Source: Lentzea tibetensis (GTDB taxonomy: Bacteria > Actinomycetota > Actinomycetes > Mycobacteriales > Pseudonocardiaceae). From it: DNA of 64,000 nucleotides. Each line of letters starts with the position of its first letter. Position 1 is the stretch's first letter. The position numbers were made by a program, and so were the translations under genes. The stretch lies in the NCBI RefSeq assembly GCF_007845675.1, contig NZ_VOBR01000028.1, positions 1 through 64,000 on the forward strand. Direction: 5' to 3'. Below are positions 8,236 through 16,011 of this stretch, piece after piece. The notes beneath the pieces were generated by a model. The model was not told the origin of the DNA. It made no database searches and worked only from the letters and a program-made list of their open reading frames with translations.

Positions 8236-11088
8236 TCAGCCGACCCCCTCGACCAGTTCCAGCAACCCTCGCATCCTGGCTCCGACGCTCGACCGCGCCA
8301 CGTGATCGAGATCGGGCACCATCCGGTTCAGCTCGTGCATCAGCCGCTCGACCTCGCCCCGGACCGACTCCGCTGCCATCGCGCGTTCGCCGTGCTGCAG
8401 CGCCTTTCCGGTCGCGATCGCGTCGTCGACGGACATCGCGCCGTCGATCCGCACGAGCCTGGTGAACGCCAGGCTGTCCTCACGGGACCAAGCGTCCTCA
8501 ACGGACTGATCGCCCGCCTGAACCACGATCGTGGACGGCACGGGCGCACCGGCTTCGGCGAACTCGGCGAGGCACCGCACGTCCTCCGCGGAGGCCGCCC
8601 GGATCCAGTCGTGCGGACAGGGCGGCTCCTGCGCGGCACCCGAGGACGAGTCGACGAGGTCGCGCAACAACGGCGGCACCTCACCGCTCCAGCACCCACC
8701 GTCGAGCCGCGTCGCCGCGAAGTGACCGCGGTCGAAGCTCAGCGCCGCGTCGAACGTCGCCAACGCCTCCCGCACCGGCAGGTCCGCCCACGCGATCAGC
8801 ACCGCCCGGCCGGCGTCGACGAGGTCGTCGAACGGCGTCGTGCCCGCGGTCGCGTCGAACTCGGTGAAGATCACCAGACGGGCGTTCCCCGCGAGTGCGG
8901 CGAGGTCGCGCGCACCGTCCGCGCCTGCCTCGTCGCCGAGGCACTCGCCGTGCACCACCAGTGAGACGTCACGAGGCGGCGGCGCATCGCCTGCTGCCGT
9001 CGCGACCCTGGCCCCCTCCTCGCGAAGGTCGGCGACCAGGCGGGACCACGCTCGTCCGGCGTGTCGCGCGGACCCGATCAACAGGAGATCGCGCACCCCG
9101 TGTGCGGCCACGAGGTGACGGGTCACCGCGGCGACGAGCGGGTGTTCCGCACCGGTCACGACCACCGTTCCGCTCGCCGCGTCCAGCGCGGGCGCCGAGC
9201 CGAGGCGCGTGCGGCCGAGCCGGGGCACCAGCAACACCGATGAGCGCACTGAAACCCGAGGCTCACCGGCGGCCACCGCACGGGGCAGCACGACACCGGG
9301 ATCCGAATCGTCGTCCAGGTCGACCACCGTTCGACGACCACCGGCGGTGATCTCGGCGAGCGGTCCTCGTTGCCGGACAACGACATCCGCGAGCGCGGGC
9401 GCCACCACGCGCACACCGGCGACCTTCAGGCTCGCGGCCCACCGCTCGTCCTCGACGCTCCACCGGCCGGTCACCGGGGCGTGCTCGGGCACCGAGGGAA
9501 GCGGCACCCAGTCCCTGCGGAACAACGTGTCGCAGCTCCCGGTCGACGCCGCGCGGAGTCGTGCGGGCACGTCCAGGAGCACGTGCCGCGTCGTCTTGCC
9601 GAGAGGTGTGCGCGGAATTGAGCCGATCTCGTACAACTCCACGGGCTGTTTGAAGTACGGCAGCCGATCGCGGCACGCGGCGTAGACCCGTTCCGGATCG
9701 AACCCGTCGGGGCCCGGTACGACGAACGCCACCGGCACCTCACCGAGCACGCTGTGGGGTTTGCCCACCACCGCGACACCGGCGACGCCCGGCACGTCCC
9801 GGACCACCGCTTCGATCTCCCCCGGATGGATCCTCTCTCCTGCCCTGATGATCTGCTCCTTCATCCTGCCGACGACCGTGATGCATCCGGTCGCGTCTTT
9901 GCGGGCGAGATCACCGGTGTGGTACCAGCCGTCGCGGAGCACCGCGGCGGTCGACTCCGGCTGGTTGTGGTAGCCGAGCATCACGCCGGGGCCGCTCACG
10001 AGCACCTCGCCCTCCTGGTCGGTTCCCGCTTCCAGCCCGGTCTCCTGGTCCACGAGACGCACGTTGAGCCCTGGCACCGGAAGCGCGCCCGCCCGGTCGC
10101 TGGTCGGCCAGTTCACCGTGATCGAGCCGCAGGTCTCGGTGCTGCCGTACACGTCGAGCAGCGGAACGCCGAACACGTCGGCGAAGTCGCGGCGCAGCGC
10201 GCCGGTGGTGATCGCACCGCCGACGAGGCCGATGCGGAGCTCCGGCAACCGGACCGTCCGCCGCCGGGCCGCCCGCACGAGTTGGTGGTAGGTGCTCGGC
10301 AGACCCGCGAGCACCGTCGCGCCGTCCTCGAACGCCAGTCTCAGCACCTCTTCCGGAGCGAACCGCTCGACGATCCGCGCGGTCCCGCCCGTTGAGGTCA
10401 CCCCCAGCACGCAGGCGATGTGCGACAGGCTGTGCGAGAGCGGCAACGGCCACAGCACGCGGTCGGTGTCGCAGAGGCCGGCGATCGGGACGTAGCACGC
10501 CGCGACCGACCACAGGCAGTTGCGCTGACTCGACAGCACGCCCTTCGGCAGCCCGGTCGTGCCCGCGGTGTAGAGCATCCACGCGGGCAGGTCGAGGGAC
10601 AGGTCGTCGCGCGCGCCCGCCGAGCTGTCGGTGCAGGCGCGTGCCTCGTAGGACAACGTCGACCCCGCGGACGTGCGCACGTGATCGTCACCGACGACCA
10701 GCACGACCAGGCGGCGGGTGCTCGCCCGAGCCACCCGCTCGGCGTTGCCCGCATCGGTGATCACCACCCTGGCCCCGCTGTCGTGCAGGACGTGAGCGAG
10801 CTCCTCGTCGGTCGACTCCACGGTCAGCGGAACCGCGATGCCGCTGGCCCTGGTGATCGCGAAGTAGCTCTCGACCATCTCGACGCGGTTGCGCATGAGG
10901 ATGGCCGCGCGGTCTCCCGGCTGCAGCCGGAGCTCGGCGAGGTGTCCGGCCAACCGGCGCGTCCGCAGTTCGAGATCCGCGTAGCTGACGGCACGCGAGC
11001 CGTCGTGGAACGCGACTCTCTCGCCGTGACGCTCGGCCTTCTCCTCGAGCACCTCCGGCACCGGACGGATGAGTTCTGTCCGCAGCAC
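8236..11088 (-). CDS. AHBA-type acyl-AMP ligase fused to a degenerate ketoreductase-like domain
   Basis: A 950-residue protein from a GTG at 11088. Residues 1 to about 515 form an ANL adenylation domain: YTAGTTGLPKGV phosphate loop, YGSTETCG, YHTGDLARKD, GRMKEQIIRAGERIHPGE hinge, and C-terminal lysine motif PLGKTTRHVLL. It resembles the A domains that load AHBA in ansamycin synthases (RifA loading module, MitE). From about 523 the sequence switches to a PKS KR structural subdomain (FRRDWVPLP) and a KR-like Rossmann part (VVVTGAEHPLV, about 637). That part lacks the glycine-rich NADPH motif and the Ser/Tyr catalytic pair. A helical tail (about 870-950) is not a carrier protein: no DSL motif. 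It is first in an operon with rifN. Confidence 0.8.
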   Translation of the reverse strand: MLRTELIRPVPEVLEEKAERHGERVAFHDGSRAVSYADLELRTRRLAGHLAELRLQPGDRAAILMRNRVEMVESYFAITRASGIAVPLTVESTDEELAHVLHDSGARVVITDAGNAERVARASTRRLVVLVVGDDHVRTSAGSTLSYEARACTDSSAGARDDLSLDLPAWMLYTAGTTGLPKGVLSSQRNCLWSVAACYVPIAGLCDTDRVLWPLPLSHSLSHIACVLGVTSTGGTARIVERFAPEEVLRLAFEDGATVLAGLPSTYHQLVRAARRRTVRLPELRIGLVGGAITTGALRRDFADVFGVPLLDVYGSTETCGSITVNWPTSDRAGALPVPGLNVRLVDQETGLEAGTDQEGEVLVSGPGVMLGYHNQPESTAAVLRDGWYHTGDLARKDATGCITVVGRMKEQIIRAGERIHPGEIEAVVRDVPGVAGVAVVGKPHSVLGEVPVAFVVPGPDGFDPERVYAACRDRLPYFKQPVELYEIGSIPRTPLGKTTRHVLLDVPARLRAASTGSCDTLFRRDWVPLPSVPEHAPVTGRWSVEDERWAASLKVAGVRVVAPALADVVVRQRGPLAEITAGGRRTVVDLDDDSDPGVVLPRAVAAGEPRVSVRSSVLLVPRLGRTRLGSAPALDAASGTVVVTGAEHPLVAAVTRHLVAAHGVRDLLLIGSARHAGRAWSRLVADLREEGARVATAAGDAPPPRDVSLVVHGECLGDEAGADGARDLAALAGNARLVIFTEFDATAGTTPFDDLVDAGRAVLIAWADLPVREALATFDAALSFDRGHFAATRLDGGCWSGEVPPLLRDLVDSSSGAAQEPPCPHDWIRAASAEDVRCLAEFAEAGAPVPSTIVVQAGDQSVEDAWSREDSLAFTRLVRIDGAMSVDDAIATGKALQHGERAMAAESVRGEVERLMHELNRMVPDLDHVARSSVGARMRGLLELVEGVG

Positions 11089-11180
11089 GCCGTCACCCCT
11101 TCACTCGGAGACCAACCGGGTCGTCCACGTTCGTCGATCCAGTGTCCGCCGCCACACTGGAAACGGGCCCCCCAGCGAAC

Positions 11181-11197
11181 CCCCCTACGGCCACCTA
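11181..11197 (+). promoter_or_regulatory. CCCCTA/CCACCTA direct repeat upstream of the rifG operon (candidate SARP operator)
   Basis: CCCCCTA at 11181 and CCACCTA at 11191 are spaced 10 bp, with weaker C-rich repeats continuing in phase at 11201 and 11211. They sit 93 bp before the start at 11290, in the divergent region between the ligase and the rightward operon. The word and phasing match the arrays at 284-311 and 17231-17258. A possible -10 (TAGCGT, 11237-11242) lies downstream. Confidence 0.45.
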
Positions 11198-11289
11198 GTC
11201 CTCGGTTCAGCCCACCGGGGAGACGCGGCCCATCGCTAGCGTTCCCTGTGCAGTCAGGGTGAAACGACACCGAACCGAGGTGAGAAGGT

Positions 11290-12027
11290 ATGGCTCGCAA
11301 GTGGTCGTGTGTCCGCCTGTCCGCCCCGAAACACGTCGACTCGCAACAACACGTCACCAATCTGCTGTCCACCGTCGTCCCGCGCCTGCGCGCCTGTCTG
11401 CGCAACGCGGACCGGACAGCGCGCTGGTCGTTCGAACGGCGTCACGACCGGGACGGCGAACACCTCCTGCTGTGCTTCCTGACCGGGCCCCGTGCGCACG
11501 ACGCGCTCAGCTGGCTGCTGCCCGACCAGGACGTGTCGCAGGTGGCCGAACCGCACCAGGAGCACGAACACGGCTGCGAGCAGCTCGCGCACGCCTCCAG
11601 CGATCTGGCGGTCGACATCGGGGCGATGAACGACTGGCTGCCGTTCGCGTACTTCCACCTCTGCGAGCTCGTCGAACTGGTGCACCCGGCCGACCGCGGC
11701 CAGTTCCTCTTCCTGTGCTGGCAACGGTGGACGGCGGCGTTCCTGCCCGAACACCGGGTGAAGCTGCTCGGCGCCGCGGACGCGTGGGTACCTCCCGCCA
11801 CCGACCAGCGGCACCTCACCGGTGCGGCCGGGGAGTCGTGGACCGCCTACCTCCACGCGGTTCGACGTGCGTGCGCGGACTCGGTTCACCCGCACTACCT
11901 GCTCTACGAGCACCTGCACAGCACCCACGCCCGGCTCGGCATCGACCTCGCGAGCCAGGCGCTCGCCGCCAGGTCCACCCGGACCTGGCTCGACTCCGAA
12001 GCCAGCCAGCGGCTGCGCTCCGCATGA
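11290..12027 (+). CDS. Stand-alone lantibiotic-dehydratase C-terminal (SpaB_C/thiopeptide-type) domain-like protein
   Basis: A 245-residue protein from ATG 11290 (ribosome site GGTGAGAAGG). The order of motifs resembles the SpaB C-terminal, or thiopeptide-type bacteriocin biosynthesis, domain. WSFERRHDRDGEHLLLCF matches the family's FFIRYxDPxxHLRLRF. An EPHQEHEHG...LAHASSDLAV stretch resembles the YEPExxRYGG...AxxxFxADS region. LLYEHLHSTHARLGIDLASQ resembles the terminal HMxxNRLG segment. Known members eliminate glutamate, form the thiopeptide pyridine ring or, in PEARLs, act with aminoacyl-tRNA. A free-standing copy in an AHBA operon is unexpected. The match is distant and made by eye, so the function is unknown. 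Confidence 0.5.
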   Translation: MARKWSCVRLSAPKHVDSQQHVTNLLSTVVPRLRACLRNADRTARWSFERRHDRDGEHLLLCFLTGPRAHDALSWLLPDQDVSQVAEPHQEHEHGCEQLAHASSDLAVDIGAMNDWLPFAYFHLCELVELVHPADRGQFLFLCWQRWTAAFLPEHRVKLLGAADAWVPPATDQRHLTGAAGESWTAYLHAVRRACADSVHPHYLLYEHLHSTHARLGIDLASQALAARSTRTWLDSEASQRLRSA

Positions 12028-12041
12028 CGCGAGGAGAACGG

Positions 12042-13109
12042 GTGATCAGCGAGGTTCCCGTCGAGCTCGGCGACCGGTCCTACACCGTCCACATCGGATC
12101 CGGTGTGCGACACGACCTGCCCGGCATCGTCGCCGCTGCCGGTGCCGCCAGGGCCGTCGTGGTGACCGCGCGGCCACCGGAGTGGACACCGGACCCCGGT
12201 GTGCCGTCCGTGGTGATCCCCGCGCAGGACGGTGAGGCGGGCAAGACGCTCGCCGCGGTCGAGCGCCTGTGCGGTGAGTTCGCCCGGTTCGGGCTGCACC
12301 GCTCCGACGTCGTGATCTCCTGCGGCGGCGGGACGACGACCGACACCGTGGGGCTCGCCGCGGCCCTCTACCACCGCGGCACTCCGGTGGTGCACCTCCC
12401 GACCTCCCTGCTCGCCCAGGTCGACGCCAGTGTCGGCGGCAAGACCGCGGTCAACCTGCCCGCGGGCAAGAACCTGGCCGGGGCCTACTGGCAGCCCCGC
12501 GCCGTGCTGTGCGACACCGACTACCTCGGCACGCTCCCGGAGCGGGAGCGGATCAACGGACTCGGTGAGATCGCCCGCTGCCACTTCATCGGTGCGGGCG
12601 ATCTGCGTCCGCTCTCCACGCACGAGCAGATCGTGGCGAGTGTCGCGCGCAAGGCCGAGATCGTGGCCGCGGACGAGTGCGACGGCGGCCTTCGGCACCT
12701 CCTCAACTACGGCCACACGCTGGGCCATGCTCTCGAGCGCGCAACGGACTTCTCGTTGCGCCACGGGGAGTGCGTCGCGATCGGCACCGTCTTCGCCGGT
12801 CGCCTGGCCCACGCACTCGGCCGGATCACTCCCCACCGCGCTGCCGAGCACCACGACGTGGTGCGCCACTACGGGCTTCCGGCAGCACTTCCTCCCGACG
12901 CCGACGTGGCATCACTGGTCCGGCTCATGCGCCTGGACAAGAAGGCGACCACCGGTCTGACCTTCGTGCTCGACGGCCCGCACGGTGCCGAGCTGGTCGG
13001 GGACGTCCCCGAGGCCGCTGTGGTCACCGCGCTCGCGGGCATGCCGCGGGAGCTCACTCACCGATCGGAGAACCGTTGTGTCCCAAGCAGTGCAGCTGAT
13101 CACGCCTGA
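12042..13109 (+). CDS. rifG: 3-amino-dehydroquinate synthase (RifG-like)
   Basis: A 355-residue sugar-phosphate cyclase. I chose GTG 12042, with GAGGAG at 12031-12036; an ATG at 12024 overlaps the previous stop. Dehydroquinate-synthase motifs are clear: ISCGGGTTTDTVGLAAALYH (NAD), LPTSLLAQVDASVGGKTAVN, KNLAGAYWQP, NYGHTLGHALE and HGECVAIGT (zinc histidines). NGLGEIARCHF replaces the usual AE(I/V)VK stretch, as in aminoDHQ synthases. Length and motifs exclude 2-epi-5-epi-valiolone synthase. The enzyme cyclises aminoDAHP to aminoDHQ in the AHBA pathway. Its 3' end overlaps the next gene by 32 bp. Confidence 0.88.
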   Translation: MISEVPVELGDRSYTVHIGSGVRHDLPGIVAAAGAARAVVVTARPPEWTPDPGVPSVVIPAQDGEAGKTLAAVERLCGEFARFGLHRSDVVISCGGGTTTDTVGLAAALYHRGTPVVHLPTSLLAQVDASVGGKTAVNLPAGKNLAGAYWQPRAVLCDTDYLGTLPERERINGLGEIARCHFIGAGDLRPLSTHEQIVASVARKAEIVAADECDGGLRHLLNYGHTLGHALERATDFSLRHGECVAIGTVFAGRLAHALGRITPHRAAEHHDVVRHYGLPAALPPDADVASLVRLMRLDKKATTGLTFVLDGPHGAELVGDVPEAAVVTALAGMPRELTHRSENRCVPSSAADHA

Positions 13110-13482
13110 GCAGATGGTGCTCCGCTACCAGAAGGCGGTGGAGGAGAACTCTGCTGACGCGTTCGCCGGCCTCTTCGCGGACGACGCGGTCATGGAGTTC
13201 CCCTTCGTTCCTCCCGGCTGGCCGAACCGGTTCGTCGGGAGCGACGAGATCCGCGCGGTCATCAACGCCCACGCCGAGGGCAGTCCGCTCACGTCAGGGC
13301 GCTTCCACAACTTCGAGTGGCATCAGACGACGAACCCGGACCGGATCATCGTCGAGTTCCACCTGCCGCAGCGCGATCCCGATGCCGACCAGTGGCAGCA
13401 GACGGGGTTGCTCATCCTCGAGGTGCGGGACAACCAGATCGTCCTGTTCCGCCAGTACCTCAATCCCGCGGCCGAAGCGTGA
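13078..13482 (+). CDS. NTF2/SnoaL-like fold protein
   Basis: A 134-residue protein from GTG 13078, overlapping the end of rifG in another frame and therefore translationally linked to it. The pattern is the NTF2-like cone fold: MVLRYQKAVEENSADAF, LFADDAVMEFPFVPPG, RFVGSDEIRAVINAH, FHNFEWHQTTNPDRIIVEF, and a C-terminal strand pair ending VLFRQYLNPA. Members include ketosteroid isomerases, polyketide cyclases and substrate-binding proteins, so the reaction cannot be read from the sequence. Co-transcription with rifG and the SpaB_C-like gene suggests a role in tailoring or product binding. Confidence 0.8.
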   Translation: MSQAVQLITPEQMVLRYQKAVEENSADAFAGLFADDAVMEFPFVPPGWPNRFVGSDEIRAVINAHAEGSPLTSGRFHNFEWHQTTNPDRIIVEFHLPQRDPDADQWQQTGLLILEVRDNQIVLFRQYLNPAAEA

Positions 13483-13484
13483 CG

Positions 13485-13529
13485 ACATGGGGCTGCGCCC
13501 GCCGGTTCTCGGCGGGCGCAGCCCCATGT
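13485..13529. terminator. Strong bidirectional hairpin terminator
   Basis: A perfect 19-bp stem, ACATGGGGCTGCGCCCGCC with its complement, around a 7-nt loop. It lies between the convergent NTF2-like gene (stop 13482) and the quinone-reductase-like gene (stop 13538). Confidence 0.85.
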
Positions 13530-13537
13530 GCTCGAGC

Positions 13538-14194
13538 TCAGGCGACTGAGGTCTCGACGTCGACGGCGTGTTCCTCGACGGCTCGCAACGCCGCGTCGAG
13601 CGACTCCGCCGCGGCGCCGCGGAACGCGGCCATCTGGGGCATGACCGCGGCCATCGTCAGCTCCGCGTGGACGAACGACAGGTCGGCGTCCAGTCCGATC
13701 AGGCTCAGCACGGCACGCAGGTACGGCTCCTGGAAGTCGAACGGCGCGCGGGGCGTGCCGGGCGCGTAGCTGCCGCCACGCGCACAGGCGACCACCACTT
13801 TCTTACCGCTCAACACACCGCGGCCGGTCGAGGGGTCCACCATGTGCGCTGGGATGATGACGCGGTCGAGCCACGCCTTGAGGGTCGACGGGATCGAGAA
13901 GTTGTACATCGGCACGCCCAGCAGCAGCGTGCTCGCCGCCCTCAGCTCGTCGACCAGCGGGGCGCTGATCGTCCACTGCGCACGCTGCTCGGGAGTGCGC
14001 GCCTCGTCGGACACCGCCGCAGCCGCCTGGGTGGCGCCGGTGATGTGCGGTACCGGATCCACCGCGAGGTCGCGGTGGACGTATGCGCCACGCGGGTGCG
14101 CGGCCTGCCAGCGAGCGGCGAACGCGGCGGACAGCCGGCGGGACACCGACCCCGTTCCCGACACGCTGGCGTCGATGTGCAGCAGACTAGACAT
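13538..14194 (-). CDS. FMN-dependent NADH:quinone/azo reductase (AzoR family)
   Basis: A 218-residue flavodoxin-fold protein from ATG 14194 (AGGAG upstream). AzoR features: LLHIDASVSGTGSVSRRLS for FMN phosphate binding, LLLGVPMYNFSIPSTLKAWLDRV, and CARGGSYAPGTPRAPFDFQEPYLRAVL. These enzymes reduce quinones or azo bonds with NADH by two-electron transfer. In a locus making an aminohydroxybenzoate-derived product it could reduce a quinone form of the product or protect the host. It ends the leftward run that begins with AHBA synthase, 86 bp after the phosphatase gene. Confidence 0.85.
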   Translation of the reverse strand: MSSLLHIDASVSGTGSVSRRLSAAFAARWQAAHPRGAYVHRDLAVDPVPHITGATQAAAAVSDEARTPEQRAQWTISAPLVDELRAASTLLLGVPMYNFSIPSTLKAWLDRVIIPAHMVDPSTGRGVLSGKKVVVACARGGSYAPGTPRAPFDFQEPYLRAVLSLIGLDADLSFVHAELTMAAVMPQMAAFRGAAAESLDAALRAVEEHAVDVETSVA

Positions 14195-14280
14195 GTGCGT
14201 TTCTCCTGACCGGCCTCGATCTGGGAGGGTTCGGAGGCGAAGCTAGGCCGACCGGCTTTCGAATCCTTTCCGCTTCGTTT

Positions 14281-14928
14281 TCACGTCGCCACGACGGGCA
14301 GCGGCAGGACCTGGAGCAGCTCGACCGGACTGCGCAGCACGAACTCGGGCCGTGCGACCATCAGGTCGTCGGCGTCGAGTGCGCCCCACAGCGCCCCGAT
14401 CGCGGTGACTCCGGCCTGCCTGGCGGCGATGACGTCGTTGGCCGCGTCACCGACCATCACGGCCGAGTCCGGTGCGGTGCCGAGCAGGGCGAGTGCGCGC
14501 TGGACGATGTCGGGGGCGGGCTTGGGACGCGCCACCTCGTCCGAACCGAGCACGTGGTCGAACGACGAGAGCAAGCCGAGACACCTCAGCAACGACCGCG
14601 CCCGCACCCCTGACTTCCCGGTGGCGATCGCGAGACCGAACCCCAGCGTCCGCAGCTCTGCCAGCAGCTCGCGAACGCCGTCGTGCACGGCGACCTCGCC
14701 TTCCAGCCGATAGCTCTCGCGGACGAACGGGCCCTCCATCTCCAGCGGTAGCCCCATGATCGTCATGATGTCCGTGAAGTACCGGCCCTGGTGGCGCTCG
14801 TACTCGGCGAACGGCGCCTCTCCCGCACCGACGACCTCGGCGTGCGCCGTGACGAATGCCCGGCGCATGACGTCGTGGCTGTCGACGATCACGCCGTCGA
14901 GGTCGAAGATCACTGCGCGCTCGTACAT
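14281..14928 (-). CDS. rifM: HAD-family phosphatase (RifM-like)
   Basis: A 215-residue HAD subfamily IA hydrolase. It has nucleophile motif VIFDLDGVIVDS, motif II IATGK, a lysine in EVARPKPAPD and motif IV VMVGDAANDV. RifM in rifamycin biosynthesis belongs to this family; it is required for AHBA formation and is thought to remove a phosphate from an early intermediate of the aminoshikimate branch. ATG 14928 is preceded by AAGGGA. It lies 18 bp after rifL, so it belongs to the rifK-rifL-rifM operon. Confidence 0.88.
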   Translation of the reverse strand: MYERAVIFDLDGVIVDSHDVMRRAFVTAHAEVVGAGEAPFAEYERHQGRYFTDIMTIMGLPLEMEGPFVRESYRLEGEVAVHDGVRELLAELRTLGFGLAIATGKSGVRARSLLRCLGLLSSFDHVLGSDEVARPKPAPDIVQRALALLGTAPDSAVMVGDAANDVIAARQAGVTAIGALWGALDADDLMVARPEFVLRSPVELLQVLPLPVVAT

Positions 14929-14946
14929 CGGTGGTCCCTTCGTCGA

Positions 14947-16011
14947 TCAGGCGGCAACAGCCCGCGTTCGAGCGGACTCGTAGAGGCGTTCGATCACGGC
15001 GATCGTTCCGCGCACGTCGTCGATCGCGCGGCCGCGGCTGCCGGGATCGGCCAGCAGGGCGGGAATCTCGTCCAGCTGCCTGCGGTACTCGATGCCGATC
15101 GGCTCGCCGGCCAGCTCGATCTCCTCGGTCTCGCCGTCGCGCGTCACGGTCAGGGTCGGGCGCGCGATCCTGTTGGGACTGAACCCGAAGGTGCAGCGCA
15201 GCTCGGCCGTGCCTCCGCTGCTCTCCACGACGACGCTGGTGACGTCGTTGGCCTCGTGCGACGCCCAGCTCGCTCGCAGCGACACCGACACGCCCGTCGT
15301 CGACACGAGGAACCCCCGAGCGGTGTCCTCGACATCGCTCTCGGCCTCCTGCGGCTGGTCGTAGCGCCACGTGGCCCTGCTGGTGCGCTGCTTGACGAAG
15401 TCGTCCGACACGGCGCCGACGACCTGGGTGAAACCGACCGGCCCGACGAGATGCCCGAACGTGTCCAGCAGGTGCCAGCCGAGATCCACCAGCGCACCAC
15501 CTCCGGACAACGAACGCCGGACGAACCAGCCGTCCCCGACGGGAACACCGCTGGCGCGCACCCACGCGAGGTCGACGTGACGCACGCTCCCCTGCGCCGA
15601 GATGAGCTCGCGCAGTGCTCGCACGTCGCCGCGGTACCGCGCCGCGCTTCCGGCGAGCAGCACGGCGCCGCCGGCCCGTTCGGCGTTCGCGAGGTCGTCG
15701 GCCTCCGCGGCGGTGAGACAGACCGGCTTCTCGACGAAGACGGGGATGCCCGCGTGCAGCAACCCGCAGGCGACCGAGCTGTGCATGTGGTTCGGCACCG
15801 CCACGATCGCCAGGTCGACCCCCGCGGGCGTGAGCTCCGCCGTGCTCGCGAGCACCGGTGTACCGGGCGCCTCGCGTTGCGCGGTCGCCCGTGCGATCGG
15901 CGCGGGGTCCACCGCCGCCACGACCTCGTACTCGGGGTGCTCTCGCAACGCGGACAACCAGATCGACCGGCCCGCCCAGCCGAGCCCGACCACCGCGACC
16001 CGGATCGTCAT
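14947..16011 (-). CDS. rifL: Gfo/Idh/MocA-family oxidoreductase (RifL-like)
   Basis: A 354-residue NAD(P)-dependent oxidoreductase. It has the Rossmann start RVAVVGLGWAGRSIW, DLAIVAVPNHMHSSVA, the EKP signature (VFVEKPVCLTA) and the helix DLGWHLLDTFGHL. The ATG at 16009-16011 overlaps the rifK stop (ATGA), showing translational coupling. RifL is required with RifK for kanosamine supply: the pair converts UDP-glucose via UDP-3-keto-glucose to UDP-kanosamine. Neighbour order matches other AHBA loci. Confidence 0.9.
   Translation of the reverse strand: MTIRVAVVGLGWAGRSIWLSALREHPEYEVVAAVDPAPIARATAQREAPGTPVLASTAELTPAGVDLAIVAVPNHMHSSVACGLLHAGIPVFVEKPVCLTAAEADDLANAERAGGAVLLAGSAARYRGDVRALRELISAQGSVRHVDLAWVRASGVPVGDGWFVRRSLSGGGALVDLGWHLLDTFGHLVGPVGFTQVVGAVSDDFVKQRTSRATWRYDQPQEAESDVEDTARGFLVSTTGVSVSLRASWASHEANDVTSVVVESSGGTAELRCTFGFSPNRIARPTLTVTRDGETEEIELAGEPIGIEYRRQLDEIPALLADPGSRGRAIDDVRGTIAVIERLYESARTRAVAA

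Noticed and set aside
12042-13109. 2-epi-5-epi-valiolone synthase (C7-cyclitol pathway)
   Set aside because: The motifs and length fit dehydroquinate/aminoDHQ synthases, and the neighbours are AHBA genes, not cyclitol genes. The ROK kinase is likewise read as kanosamine kinase.
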